A stretch of DNA of 64,000 nucleotides from Isoperla grammatica. Taxonomy: Eukaryota > Arthropoda > Insecta > Plecoptera > Perlodidae. Location of the stretch: positions 51,238,625 through 51,302,624 of the forward strand of contig OX246741.1 of NCBI GenBank assembly GCA_945910005.1, given 5' to 3'. Below, in pieces: positions 1 through 11,782 of this stretch. The position numbers and the translations under genes were made by a program. The notes beneath the pieces were generated by a model. That model was not told where the DNA came from. It saw only the letters and a program-made list of their open reading frames with translations, and searched no databases. Within the stretch, counting starts at the first letter, position 1; each line of letters begins with the position of its first letter.

Positions 1-1451
1 TTACTACCTATAGTGATATTTTTTATGTATTATTCACCTGTTCATCAAATTAATGCGTGATTCAAATAAGTTAAAAATATATATTTCCATTTTCATACAA
101 TGTTATTTTATGGATTAAATAAACAATTGATTGCACCGATATTTGCATCTTACAACGTGTGGATATAGAATATAGAATAAAAAAAAGGTGGATAATTAAA
201 TAAATAAAAAATAAAATAAAGTAAAAACATAAAAAAATATAAAAAATAAAATAAATATAAAATGTGGATAGTTAAAATATGGGTATAAAATCGTCTATAT
301 TGTAATCTATATAAACTAAGCAGATATTTACAATATAGAACGTTTTCTGATTTGGACTCTACACTTAATTAAATCCTAATGAACATACATTTTAACCCGT
401 CACTATATCCTCCACATTAATCCACCAGCAAGTTGACACTGGTCTAGTTGGTCGCGGACCCGCTAATAAACAAGCCTCTGTTTTATCGCAGTGTAATCAA
501 TATACAACGCTTGAAGGAATACGAACCATATCAGTTACCAACCTTAGAACAATTGAGGTCGAGCCAACAAGAACAATGCGTGTAGGCTACCCGGCTCATC
601 GAGGGAGAAGGCTCAAGTCAACTTTATCTAGACATAACGGCAAAAAGCAATTTCGCTGTCGGTCGTTTCAAAAGGTCATTTCGTTTTTTATATGACTGCT
701 TTTATTTTGTGGCTAATATATTGTTTTTCGTAGGGGGGGGGGGGGAGGGGGGGTGGAGACGTGAATTTGCTTCTATCAATATTTTACAAAATGATAGTTT
801 CAAAATATTTTTTTGTTTTAGTTAACATATAGTTTATTCTTTCAAACATACGGTTAAATATACATAAGACACGAACAGATTAACGAAATTACTTTAAAAG
901 AAGTCCACGTAGGGTAAATGCCCTGTGTGTGTGTATAACTGTATCAGTTGCCCTCCTTCAAAAATCAGGTTTCTATCGGATCAGAATAGACAATTAAATG
1001 AAAATCAATTGTTTTTAGCATTTGAATATTAAATTTGATACTTTTTTTTTTTGGTTTGTTTGATTCGTTGTTTTATTGTAAGCTAACGTAAAGGATTAGC
1101 TAAAAAAAACATTCATAAAATGTATTTAATTTATTACCAAATAAATAACATTAAAATAATTACATATCAATATTTTGTTTCTCCCGCAGGAATATAAACA
1201 TAAAAACTATTCACGTTTGTTTCTGTATTCCAAAAATGTTAATAAATAAGTCTGCACTTAAAATAAGAATTTTTATATAAAGCTGCAGTTTTAAATTAGA
1301 ATTAAATACTATTTTTATTTAATTAATTATCAGCAACAAGGCATTTTCCTACAAGTGCGACACAACAAAAATAATAACTAATTGCGAAAGCACACAAGAC
1401 CAATAACACAACATGTACATATTCATACAAAGCACACTAGTGTCATGCTAA
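1..1451. other. AT-rich noncoding DNA
   Basis: No ORF with protein-like composition is visible. The stretch is AT-rich, with A-runs near 180-260 and a poly-G tract at about 733-757. I see no tRNA, no splice-bounded exon and no clear transposon end. Confidence 0.6.
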
Positions 1452-2081
1452 GATCGGTTTACACATTTAAGATTAAAAGTGTAAGTTTTAACAAATCAAA
1501 TCAAGCCTGAAGCATTATAGCGTTTACATACTTTCCAATCTTTAAGATTTAAGGAAACCATAGCAACGTTAGCTCTTATACCTAAACTTCTTAGCCCAGC
1601 CAATGAGAGACGATGTTTTATAAATCCGGCCAATGGTAGCGATCCTTAGTAAAGCAGTTAGGAAAATAAAATTTTAACAAAGAAGGATACCTCTACGTCA
1701 AAAACCACAAACAATTTTCATTTATATATTTTTTTCAGAAGAATGGGTTTCGAAATCAAAAATGTGAATCAACAGCGCACTGTGGTTTAGTAAGCCCTAC
1801 ACACTGAATGCTCTAAGTTGTGTCTTACATTGTAATCAGTGTTTTTTATATATAGTTTTTTTAATTACTAATTATTGAAATAATTATCAAAATAACTACG
1901 CTAATGGTGATATTTCCTTCAGTCTGTATGGCTTATCAAAACACAGTGCGCTGTTGAATTAGATTTTAAATTTCTTCTGGCAATCTTTAGATATAATTAA
2001 ACAATGAAACTTTTTTGCAGTTTTTGACGTAGAGACAATCCTTCGCTCTTAAACCTCGAATCTTAAGTGTGTAAACCGAGC
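1452..2081. mobile_element. Foldback MITE, GATCGGTTTACAC/GCTCGGTTTACAC termini
   Basis: The ends are inverted copies: GATCGGTTTACACATTTAAG at the left and the reverse complement of GCTCGGTTTACACACTTAAG at the right. Further inside, segments pair again: CTACGTCAAAAAC near 1693 with GTTTTTGACGTAG near 2022, and CAGCGCACTGTG near 1773 with CACAGTGCGCTG near 1942. The flanks are TAA and TTA, so the target duplication is unclear. No ORF is present, so this is a non-autonomous foldback element. Confidence 0.65.
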
Positions 2082-3984
2082 TTAAGGGCACAGTTACCAT
2101 AAAAGCGGTTACACGAATATGAACAGATCTTTGTAAATGTCATTATCTTTGCACTCACGCTGGCTCATCTTTTCAAACACAAAGCCCTTAGATTTTAAAA
2201 GTCGATGGCACAACAGCTCACTATCACCGGAACAGGAAGCTGGAGGAAGTAGAAGCCAGGTCGCTGATGCATGAATATGATTGCTCCGACCCTACTTAAA
2301 GCAGACATCGAAGTATTTCAGTCATATAATGAGGCACAAGGACATGAAAACACAAAATAATGAAACTTATCTGTGACCTGTGACCTTATTGCATACGAAG
2401 TGTACTCGTAAGAATGTTGAGTACGTAACAACTTCTTGTTGGGAAACTCTTGAAGATGCTAACAAGTCCACGTGTTTGTGTTTACAATATTGGAAACACA
2501 AACTTTATAACTATTTATGTAACTCGTAACACTTATAAATGATTTATCTGCAAGTAGTAATAACTAAGTTATACAACTACCTCTCTTAGTTATTACTTAT
2601 AATCATTGTTATGTACATTTTTACATTTTATAGTCTCCATAACTAGATAAGAAGATGCAAGTACAGAAGAAAAAATATAGGAATTACGAATATATATTTT
2701 TGTAAGCAAAATGTATGTGTGCTAGAATTGAATGTTTATCGTGTTTTTAAATGTATTATATATTTTGTCTTTTTTTAATTCAACAATTTTGGTATCGCTG
2801 CCTGTAAACAAAATTTAGTGTTTTCACGCCCCATTAATAAATCTGAACATTGACATATTAATTCATTAAAGGCATTTCAAATTATACCTATCACATATCA
2901 CAGCTCTTCGAGTCTAGATGAGTAAAGGATTTCAAATGTGTTCGTCTTATATTTTATTGCGTATTAAAATGTGCTTGGGGTCACGTGTACAGATACCAAT
3001 AACATTTCTTCGAAGTATATGGATTCTCATCTGATATTGAGGATGATACTGATAGAAAACGCAACCGGATCGCTTTTCCCACCGAGAAATACGATACGAT
3101 CTGGGAAATTGTTTTCCCTCAGCGCGATTCACTGAACGATATTATTCAACTCACGGAAAGGTTTCAGAGCGAATCAATATATACTTTATTTCAAATGGTT
3201 TCAGTCTGATAACTTTTTTTAAAATTAATAACAACATTGAATCTGGAGATTACATATTGTCGTATGACTGACTAGAGCCTTAAATTAAAAGACAAATCAA
3301 TTAATCCTTCAATTTATAATGTAATTTGTTTGAATGTACAAAGAAACCCAAATGGGCACCAGTAAAATTTTAACGGAATCTATAAATATCCCATAAGATA
3401 AATTAAATGATTTCTTAAATTACCGTTAGTTTCGTATTTAAATGTAAATTTATATTTTCTTTATTGGATTAAATGTTTTTATTTGTACCTACTAATTACA
3501 AAAAATAATCCGTTCAATTTTAACATCAATTTAGATTCCTGTACATTAAACTTTTTATTTTTTAATAATTCTCGTAGGTGTAATTGCTTTTGATAAATTC
3601 TGAACTAATTTCCAGAGCTCTCAGAAAATGAAATAACATTTTCAAATGAATGAGTAGTTAGATTGTTTTGAAATGGATACGAGTAATTTAGAACAATCAA
3701 ATTAGGTCGCTCTGAAAGAGATACTAGTAACAGAACCGTAATAATATATAATATAACATCCAAATCGCAGACATTAACGATTAACTCTTGAAACTGTTTG
3801 TGTGGAGAATCAAACAGCAGCAAAGCAAACATAGTTAATGATTACTTCTAAACATCTAATACGATTTGATGAATCATTTATTTAAGTTAATTAACATTTT
3901 TGTATATTAATTCAATTTTGCTTTGTTACAAGAATAGTTATAACGTCACTCCTCCATCATGGGTTGGGACCGATTGAGGGGGGG
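2082..3984. other. AT-rich noncoding DNA
   Basis: Only short ORFs without domain-like content are present (for example 2947-3132 and 3605-3832, minus). I see no splice-bounded exon or repeat end. A short poly-G tract lies at about 3979-3987. Confidence 0.5.
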
Positions 3985-4304
3985 GGCTTATGTGCTTTGG
4001 TTGCTGATTCTTAGCGTATATCATCTAGGAACGTGAGTTCGAATCCCGTCAAAGACATGTTTTTAAGTGTCCATTCATCTTCAAATAGGTCTATCACCCC
4101 TCATCGTCTGAAATACCATGACTGCAATAATAGATACGCAGTACTAATAATAATTATGATAATACTAACATAATATTCGAAATAGTTTAAATAGCTAAAA
4201 ATATTGGAACTTGACAGAAATCTATCAATTTGATAGTGGTGTATATATGTAAAAGGTGATTTTAGAGCCGTCATCTAGCAACGAAACACATAATAAATGG
4301 TTTA
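3985..4304 (+). mobile_element. tRNA-derived SINE-like element with conserved central domain
   Basis: A B-box-like GAGTTCGAATCCC near 4032-4044 marks a tRNA-related head. The 3' part near 4250-4300 reads GTAAAAGGTGATTTTAGAGCC then CTAGCAACGAA and ACATAATAAAT. That is the same central block found in the SINEs at 34.0, 35.8, 38.2, 42.1 and 45.8 kb. The head is degenerate and the tail lacks the later family-specific part, so this may be a different SINE family sharing one highly conserved domain. Confidence 0.5.
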
Positions 4305-4786
4305 AATGTCCCCCATTACAAAAATGAATTCTTGTAACTATGTAGGTAGACCGAGGGGTAGACTAAAAATACAAATTTATGTAGGCCTATTTATTTATAT
4401 TTATGTGATCTGTATTTTACCTTATTTTCCGACAGTAGTTTCATTGTCCTTATGTTGTTTAGCCCACGTTATTATTTACCTATCCAAATATTGTGCACCT
4501 CAGTTATTTCCCCTCTCACTTCCCTTTCAATTACATAACTTGTTTGCCAACCTGAGCTCGCGGTAGCACGATGTAAAATATTCTTTAGTTTCTCTTTTTT
4601 CACTCGAATTTCAACAAATATCGAGTGCTTATTATAAAAACAATTTTGAAACGTAATCGCTTCTTGTATACATCTTTCTAGAACAAATATTGACAAATTT
4701 CACTTTCAGTATAGATTAAATATTTTTTCAGTGCAAAAGCAAAGCACGAGTAAAGAAGAAGAACGTACGCACGAAGAGCGTACAGC

Positions 4787-6044
4787 GTCCTACTGGCAGG
4801 ACGAAAACGACTCATTTGAGTACGTAGCAAATCGCTTGGTTTCAGTACTATGCGTCCTGCTAGCAGGACGTGTTTTTCGCTAGATATGTAGAGCATATTC
4901 CAAGGGGCTAGCGCATTTTTGTTTCATGGTTGTAGCCCTCTTAGTTCGCAAGTCACAGCCTGTCAGCTGTGAGTCGACACTGTGCTGCCATTTTAGCACG
5001 ATGTTAGTTGTGGGTGATCGTGTTTCTACAAAAGCTACGAATTTTGATCAAAAAAACAGTAATTCTTGGAGTGTAAGTCAGTTTAGGGGTTGAGTGGGAT
5101 ACGGCTGTATGTTTGGGTGTTGTTACTAAAGTGTACAAAGCCAGTAATTGTGCTACAGTACTTTGGGACGACAAGAATAGCACAAGAATATCATGCCAAT
5201 TGTTGAAGCCTGTTGATACTTCGTCTTCACGAGAAAGCAACGCTACGGCTTCCACAACAGCTTCTTCTGCACGTTAGTTAATAAAAGCACTATATAACTA
5301 GCGTATTTAGACCATTTACTGTACAAGCTTCTAGTTCTGGCTTATATTTTATGTAGCTACACGTGAGTAGTCAATAATAATACGGAATACGCGTTTACGC
5401 TGGACAGCGGCGTTCGAGTGCTTGCTACCCGCTAGCGCGAGCTGAGCACGGAAAGCCTACCACATTCAGCATGACATTCCAGCCTAATTCAAATGATATG
5501 AAGCAATCTGAAGTTGTTAAAAAGACAATATAACTATTCAATTCAACCAATCAAACCATGTGTGCTTTTACTTTATTTTTTTTTATCAACGTGATCATAT
5601 ATGATAATATTATGTAAATTAAAAACGCTCTTGAAACGTATATCAATTTGTAATGATCTAAATTTACAAATGTTACCTAAATACTGATTGTCTAACTATT
5701 GAACCTATTGCAAATGTAGGGCATCACGAAATTAATAATTTACATTTGTTAATAAAATAAATTAAGTTTGATTTAAAAATAATATTATTTTAAAAATGTT
5801 GGCGCTGGGCTTCCGGAAGGTTCGTGTACTGCTGGAAGGACCATTCAATGAGTTTCCGCGTCCTGCTAGCAGTACGCAATATTTGGAAAATCGAATCTTC
5901 AAAAAATAATAATACATCTTGTCTCTGTCCTTCCGGCCGGACTTTTAGTACTGCTGGAAGGACCGACTTGCCTGCGCAAAATCTGTCTTCCAGCAGGACA
6001 AGGGCCCTGTACAAAAGTACTCACGGAAGCGCTTCCGGCAGGAC
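4787..6044. repeat. Cluster of GTCCTGCTRGCAGGAC-type palindromes
   Basis: At least eight perfect or near-perfect copies of one 16-bp palindrome occur: 4787-4802, 4854-4869 (perfect GTCCTGCTAGCAGGAC), 5826-5841, 5860-5875, 5927-5942, 5948-5963, 5985-5999 and 6032-6044. Variants swap GTCC with GTAC and CTGC with TTCC or CTTCC. They fall in two groups, 4.79-4.87 kb and 5.83-6.04 kb. The surrounding ORFs are not protein-like. Possible explanations are a decayed satellite, transposon subterminal repeats or clustered protein-binding sites. Confidence 0.6.
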
Positions 6045-6498
6045 AAGCGCTTGTAAACTCCAGACTTACAAAAACTCTAAAACATTTCTAACTAAAGACT
6101 TACAAAAACTATAAATATTTATATTGCGTAGTTTTCCGATTGCGGTTCAGTATTTTCTGCAAAAGTAACGGAAAAGTATAAACTCTAGAGATAAATACAC
6201 AAATATCTGTTGTCTGCACAAAGGAAAGATGTATTGACGAACCGTGAAATATGGACATTAGACATTCAATACTGAATTGAGTCTATTCTTAAACAATAAT
6301 TAATTTGAAAAAGGTATAAGACTACTTTCTTGTTCTATCTAAGCCACCCAGGCTTCCCATTGGTTGAATTACCTTGGTGAAAACAAGTTAGTAGCCTTCT
6401 TAATGTTTCCTAATATGTATTTAGTATTTCACTACAATGATGGTCGAAGTCACAATTTCTACACAATCACATATACAATACAATGCGTGATATCAAGA

Positions 6499-6787
6499 GG
6501 TCTACTGCAATGATATTCAACAGCTATAGTAGGCTAGATGCGCAGCCAAGTAGCCACAAGCGTGTCAATAAGAAGCCATCTTGAAATGGGCAAATAACAC
6601 AGGAGGGAATAGGAGTTTCTAATGCGACTTTCTGCCATTGGCAGCGCTAGCAGTACTCAAAGGTCCAAATTAGCATGTAAATTGCCCGTTTCAAAATGGC
6701 TTCAAATCGCTACGCCTGCTACTCAGTGGAAGATTGGGGGACTGGTGATCTAGCCTACTATAGATGTTGAATATCATTGGTCTACTG
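6499..6787. mobile_element. MITE with 9-bp target duplication (MULE-like)
   Basis: Inverted ends AATGATATTCAACA(G/T)CTATAGTAGGCTAGAT begin at 6509 and end at 6778. A second inner pair is CCATCTTGAAATGGGCAA with the complement of GCCATTTTGAAACGGGCAA. Both sides are flanked by GGTCTACTG (6499-6507 and 6779-6787), a 9-bp direct repeat typical of Mutator-like elements. There is no coding capacity. The centre contains CGACTTTCTGCC and GCTAGCAGTACT, which recur inverted at about 62.89-62.92 kb. Confidence 0.7.
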
Positions 6788-7120
6788 TGTTTCCATTTCT
6801 ACCAACAGAACGTTGATATAACTATAGGTTTGTCACTGTTACCAACAGCATATTGGTGATATGATTATTTGGTATAGCCATCCACGCACTGGACAGCTTA
6901 CGGTGCGTTCCCATGTCTTTTCGCCTGGGGGGCTATTCTTGAACCGATACGTTTTGACTCGCATGCGAGTAACTCGTATGGGTCCCAACCCGCATACGAG
7001 TAGCTCGCATGCGGAATTTGGTATTCTTGAAACCAGAGCGCTCGCATACGTTTTGAATCATTGTTGCAGTTGCTCATACGAGTCGGTCTTCACGAAAAGT
7101 TTGCAGTCGTTCTTTCTTTG

Positions 7121-8552
7121 ACTAATACGTCATCACTTGACGTCACTGTTTTATTATCGATTTTCTCGCCAGCCAATAAAAACGAAGATAAACAAAGACG
7201 CACGTGTTACGACCACATGTGATTGTGATTGCATTTTCGTGACATGTTTGACGTCTATGCAACTGTTCATCTTCAATCTGTTAACAAGGTAAGTTATTAA
7301 CCTTAAATTTCAGTTTCTGCCTTGTAGGTATATTGCCTAGTACAGGCCTCTGCCTACCTAGTATTTGTGACAAACAAATATCTGTCTAGGCCTATAATAG
7401 AGCTACGGATCGTGTCATTTTGAGGTTAAGCTCGACATGTTTGTGTAGACCATAGACATAGGGCTAGGCCTAGCAATGATTGAAGCTTAGAATTTAATAT
7501 AACTGCAGGTCTAGTCTAGGCCTAGTCACTGTGCCGTAGGCCCAAGACGCCCATAGCCTATAGTCACTTAGGTGTTTGTGAACATACTGTTGCATGCTGT
7601 CTAGCCAAGGGCCTAGGCCTACACACACCTAAGCAATGATTGATATTATGGTTGCTGTGTCAATCTTTTGAAGAATACCCGGCCTGCCTAGATAGACATA
7701 AAGCTAGTAGAATATGAAATTTCATGCTGTTGTTTGCTAAACGTAGAATTTGCAAGGTTTGTTACTGCATTTGTAGTCCCATCCTGCTTCAGTTGCCTAG
7801 ACGTTAGCTTAGACGCAGGTCCGGGTAGCCAAATGCCTAGTCCTCCTAGGCCTAGTCACCTAATGGAATACAAAATAGTCTAGTAGGCCTATGCATAATA
7901 TAATTTTATTTTTGCAGAGCAGTGATGAGGTCCAGCATAAAAGATTGCATGGACATGGTATCCGGACTGTCCTGAGAAATTCCTAAGGGTTTACGAACCC
8001 TACCTAAGGTAATTTTATGTAAACCTATAAGTTCATAGTGTTGTTGTTTGGGCCCTACTTAGGGCATACTTTAGATTTGTCAGGGTTAGTCTAAGCCCAT
8101 AAACAGCTGTCACTGACTGGTTGTTGTTCATTGTCTCAGCTAGAACTCATGAGTTTGCTACTCGATACAACAAATTCCTGCTTATGGCAATCAAACTGGT
8201 TGTAAAACAGTCCCAGAACAAGACAATGAACAAACCTCTTGTGCTAGACATACATCTAGATTCTGTAGAAAGTTACTAGTAGAGTTTATACTAGAACATC
8301 AAGTAAATTAGGAAAATATATTATTTATTTTCTTAAAAAGAGGTTTCAGTACTATATAATATACACCTTCCATTAACTTTAATGTCAATAATTTTAATCA
8401 AATTTAGTTTAAAAAACAAACTACTAGGTTTGGTGTTGGGTTAGTAAAAGTAAGCCAAATGGATGGGTAGTTCATTGGGGGCAATGTCCCAGGCAGCTTA
8501 CCTTGAGAGGTGAAGGTGTACACACAAAATACAAATATGTAGGCTACAGGAC
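7121..8552 (+). other. Left interior of Harbinger-type element: promoter-like start and candidate spliced exons
   Basis: A CRE-like TGACGTCA sequence lies at about 7139-7146. A good donor AACAAG/GTAAGT falls at 7288/7289. A second candidate exon, 7918-8008, is bounded by TTTTTGCAG and CTAAG/GTAATT. Its reading frames close after about 17 to 23 codons, so it could be untranslated or the end of a decayed ORF. GGCCTA-rich intron-like sequence fills 7.33-7.88 kb. No protein family is recognised. Confidence 0.3.
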
Positions 8553-8558
8553 AATGAA
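8553..8558. repeat. Polinton target-site duplication, left copy
   Basis: AATGAA directly precedes the AGTAGGTAGTGAGG terminus. The same six bases follow the opposite terminus at 24404-24409. Confidence 0.75.
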
Positions 8559-8559
8559 A

Positions 8560-8900
8560 GTAGGTAGTGAGGCACTATGGAGTCAAAGATGGCCGCCGAG
8601 GTTATTGACCTCAGGCACGTGTCACTAGGCACGTGCCACTTAGCCACCGAGGTTATTGACCTCAGGGCACGTGCCACTTCCCCTCTTGAGGTAGGTCAGT
8701 AACCTAAGGGGAGGGGAGGGGGGGGAGGGGGCCCACGTGACCACTTACGTCGCACCCCCGCCATTTTGTTTTCATGGCCGCCATTTTGTATACAGCAGTG
8801 CGCTCTAGTAGCTATTGAGAGAACCTCTGCCGCCATTTTGAATATTCAAATTTTCCCGCTATACTAGAGCGCTCTAGTAGCTAATGAAGGAATTATTGCC
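8560..8900. promoter_or_regulatory. Polinton terminus rich in E-box and GCCGCCATTTTG motifs
   Basis: The terminal 340 bp carries at least four CACGTG E-boxes, several GGCACGTG(C/T)CAC blocks, a G-rich run (about 8699-8731) and repeated GCCGCCATTTTG or GCCATTTTG motifs that match the YY1 core. The mirror lies at about 24060-24400. Polinton-like and adenovirus-like termini often bind host factors for replication or transcription. That role here is inferred. Confidence 0.5.
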
Positions 8901-8920
8901 GCCAAGTGAAGACACTTTGT

Positions 8921-9013
8921 AAAAAAACTTTGGCGACGAGTGGATTCGAACCATAGCCAGATCGGACCTTCAGTTCCATAAGCAGACACGCTAACCATTC
9001 GGCTACCGAGACA
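8921..9013 (-). ncRNA. tRNA-like Pol III transcription unit, left arm
   Basis: Read on the minus strand, an A-box TAGCCGAATGG (8995-9005) is followed 43 bases later by a perfect B-box GGTTCGAATCC (8942-8952), and the unit ends in a T7 run (8921-8927). No convincing 7-bp acceptor stem forms, so it is more likely a tRNA-like Pol III RNA or SINE head than a functional tRNA. Confidence 0.55.
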
Positions 9014-9538
9014 CCTTACTGTGTACGTGTTAGAATGTGTATATAACTTAATAGCTTGCTGAGCTCGGCTATTAGTTAATAGCTTGTGTTAATTGTTCGT
9101 TCAAAGTCCAACTCGTGTACAAATAGCAAACGTCAGTGTTTTATGCAGAGCTTAATAGCTTGATGAGCTCGGCTATTAATTAATTGTTTTTGTTAAGTGG
9201 TCGATCAAAGTCCAACACGTGCAAATGTCAGTGTTCTCAGGCGAATGACCGTTGCTACGTGTGATTTGCAAGGTTTGCTAAATTCATGTGACCAAGTCTC
9301 AACAAGCTTCATTACACTTTCTGCATTGATACAAGGGGCAATTGTAACTCGGCAGTCTTGTACACTGGCGCGCCCTAGTAGCTAATAAGAGAACTACAGC
9401 CACCATTTTATATACAGCAGTGCGCTCTAGTAGCTATAGAGAGAACCTCTGCCGCAGACGATGATGATGACATTATAATGCTTGAGGAATAAACTTTTGG
9501 TTGTGTTAAAACTAGTAATTATATTTGATACATTTAAG

Positions 9539-9775
9539 ATGGATGAAATTTTGGAAACGATCTTACCAAGCTTTGTGCCAGCCACTGATTCCCAAGTATT
9601 GGATGTATTATAGAGTGATTTTGACTTTACTCCTGTAAATATAGAGAATGTAAATAACGAAGATTTGCTACCTAGCCAGCCCATCCCACGCGCCTTACAC
9701 GTTACAGCTCGAAGTTTATGTATAATACTTTCACTTTTATCTATTAATAGACTAGGTATATTATTAGTCAATAGT
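9539..9775 (+). pseudogene. Broken small acidic ORF, left arm
   Basis: Starting at ATG 9539, the plus strand encodes a short acidic peptide (MDEILETILPSF...) that meets a TAG after 24 codons and then continues in the same frame as SDFDFTPVNIENVN. It converges on the 284-aa ORF and is mirrored at about 23208-23444. Composition suggests a former coding sequence, but no family is recognised. The antisense ORF at 9427-9771 is probably a shadow. Confidence 0.25.
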
Positions 9776-10036
9776 CAAGAAAGCTGATGAACGAATTAAA
9801 ATATATGCCCTTTCACGACAACCACCTCATTACAAAACTATTTTAATTTCCCAAATGATTTATTTAATTCGATATTTTCTCCTACTAGACGCGAGAAGAA
9901 AATATTTGCAAGTTATATCCTGCAAGTTCAAAGTACAATACACTACTATCTATTCCAATAATATAGAGTAAGGGAAATTCAGAAAACATTAGGTTGAAAA
10001 AACAAATGCAAATATTAAGTTTACCCAATTCTTACA

Positions 10037-10042
10037 TTTATT
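10037..10042 (-). terminator. Poly(A) signal of the 284-aa ORF, left arm
   Basis: AATAAA on the minus strand, 31 bases after the stop codon. Confidence 0.7.
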
Positions 10043-10072
10043 GCAATAAGTTTATAAACTTTTACATGTAGG

Positions 10073-10927
10073 CTATTGAATATTTCCAAGATCATCTACA
10101 ATGTTGGATGCACCAAGTTCATAAAGTATATATTCGAAATCCAACGATACACATTCGTTTTCACAGTTCATCTTATGCATATGTTTTCGCACAAATTGTT
10201 GAATTGAAATGGGCATCACTCCTTCTTTCTCTTCAAAGTCGCGTATGTATGCACCATATTTATTGTTGACATCTACCACAAAGTCACAGTACCATGCATA
10301 AAGTTGACGGTATCCACATTCATGGTCTTTCAGAATAGATGTTATAACTGTTGAATATTTTATTAAATTTATGCATGAAATTTCACTCAGGTAAATACCT
10401 TGTTGATCATCACATAACGATCTCAAGCCTATAACTACATTTCCCATGTACATCTTAACAAACAACACATTGGTACACAAATATTTGTCTGGTATATTCA
10501 CTACTTCATCCTCTGTTAAACTGAACACGTACGATGAAAGAAGTTCGATTTCACGTGCAAACTCTTTCCATGCTTCAGTGTGGAACTTAACACTTTGTCT
10601 CTTCAAACCTCTGATCTCCACAAAAGGTTGAAAGAATGCATCTTTGTGTAAACCAACAACAATAAATTTTGTTTTAGAATCATTAAGTTCAAATAAGCTT
10701 TTTCTCAGGACAATGTTAGGTTTCTTTTTAATTTCACTCACTGCGTTGAACACATTCTTCTCGGTGAAGTATCCATGCTGAGATTCCATCTTGTTTGTGC
10801 TGGCCCGGTGAAGATTGCTGGTCTGCTTGACATCTGCAGGAGGAGGCCTCGAGTATGGTTTCGGTCTGCTACTGTTGCTGAGTTGAGATTCCCCCTCGGT
10901 GGCAACATGTGTAGGTTTCCAAAACAT
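10073..10927 (-). CDS. Unknown 284-aa Polinton-associated protein, left copy
   Basis: This is an intact ORF, identical in length and apparently in sequence to the right-arm copy. Residues 1-46 are Ser/Pro/Arg-rich and probably disordered. From about residue 47 a folded domain follows, with alternating hydrophobic strands and the segment FFQPFVEIRGLKRQSVKF followed by EAWKEF. That pattern loosely recalls PC4-like single-strand DNA-binding folds, a weak guess. The C-terminal half is mixed helical with several Cys and no classic motif. It has its own CRE/GC-box/CCAAT promoter and poly(A) signal. It is not one of the standard Polinton genes I recognise. Its intactness beside a ruined polymerase is notable. 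Confidence 0.6.
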   Translation of the reverse strand: MFWKPTHVATEGESQLSNSSRPKPYSRPPPADVKQTSNLHRASTNKMESQHGYFTEKNVFNAVSEIKKKPNIVLRKSLFELNDSKTKFIVVGLHKDAFFQPFVEIRGLKRQSVKFHTEAWKEFAREIELLSSYVFSLTEDEVVNIPDKYLCTNVLFVKMYMGNVVIGLRSLCDDQQGIYLSEISCINLIKYSTVITSILKDHECGYRQLYAWYCDFVVDVNNKYGAYIRDFEEKEGVMPISIQQFVRKHMHKMNCENECVSLDFEYILYELGASNIVDDLGNIQ

Positions 10928-11105
10928 GGTTATAGCTCACACCGACAAACAGAACTTGCTCCCTAGAACTCTCGAACTTGAATGAGTAGGCTCTTCCGCT
11001 CCGCTCCGGTGCTGACTGCGGCTAGCGGTAATGCAGCGAAACTGTTACCTGATTGGTTGACACAAAGAAAGCCCCGCCCACACTTGTTTAGCGTGACGTC
11101 ACGCA
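10928..11105 (-). promoter_or_regulatory. Promoter of 284-aa ORF, left arm
   Basis: This mirrors the right-arm promoter. On the minus strand the order is palindromic CRE TGACGTCA (11094-11101), GC box GGGCGGGGC, CCAAT, then about 125 bp of leader to an ATG in the context AACCATGT. Confidence 0.6.
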
Positions 11106-11305
11106 AACCTGTCGAGACTTGCAAATGTGTCATACATACGCATTCCAAACTCGTAGCAATAAGAGAGGTTAATGATAACAAAATATCCAAATATATTTTG
11201 TTTATTTTAATAAATCATACATCAATTTTTTCAACTCAATATTTATACTTTTCTTTACTACTACTATTACATTGTGTTCTACTACTACTTTATTTAAGAT
11301 AGATA

Positions 11306-11782
11306 CTACTCAAAATTACAAGAATCGAAATCATTCACATGACAACACTCGTTTGAGTCCTGTATTTTCCAAAGTGCTTCCTTGCAGTTGAAACACCAAT
11401 GATTCTCATTCATCAAAAATTCGATGATTTCAATCTCGTCCAAACTTCGTATACTTGTCACACAATACATATAAGATAGACATTTTTCATCTCGAAGTTC
11501 AGGTCCACATTCTTCGCAAAGATTGATAGCAATGTCGTACTCTATGTATTTCATCAAAACGCAGTTACTATCGTAAAACGCAAAGTAGTACATTTCGTCC
11601 GAATACATGTTTAGAAATTCTGGAAAACGTAAACGCCTCATTGTGTCCACGTCCACTTCAATGACTGCTAAATCCATGTCTGGACCTGGATCCAATTCTT
11701 CTAACGCTAATCCATTGTCAAAGAAATCAACATGAGGAAGTACACCCCCTTCTCTTATTTCTACAACTTTACCGAAACACAT
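11306..11782 (-). CDS. Unknown 158-aa acidic cysteine-rich protein, left copy
   Basis: This is an intact ORF mirrored at 21201-21677. The protein is strongly acidic (many Asp and Glu), with two CxxC pairs, CEEC near residue 88 and CFNC near residue 133, and more Cys at the C terminus, suggesting a small zinc-binding fold. There is no signal peptide or membrane segment. A TATATAAG box and an AATAAA flank it. The family is not recognised. Confidence 0.55.
   Translation of the reverse strand: MCFGKVVEIREGGVLPHVDFFDNGLALEELDPGPDMDLAVIEVDVDTMRRLRFPEFLNMYSDEMYYFAFYDSNCVLMKYIEYDIAINLCEECGPELRDEKCLSYMYCVTSIRSLDEIEIIEFLMNENHWCFNCKEALWKIQDSNECCHVNDFDSCNFE

Noticed and set aside
8921..9013. Functional tRNA gene
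   Set aside because: A- and B-boxes are good, but the ends do not pair as an acceptor stem, and the unit occurs identically in both Polinton arms.
9427..9771. 114-aa ORF mirrored in both arms
   Set aside because: The opposite strand has the more protein-like, acidic frame. This one appears to be its shadow.
10963..11302. ORFs over the 284-aa promoter in both arms
   Set aside because: They overlap CRE, GC-box and CCAAT elements and have no conserved features. They are chance frames.
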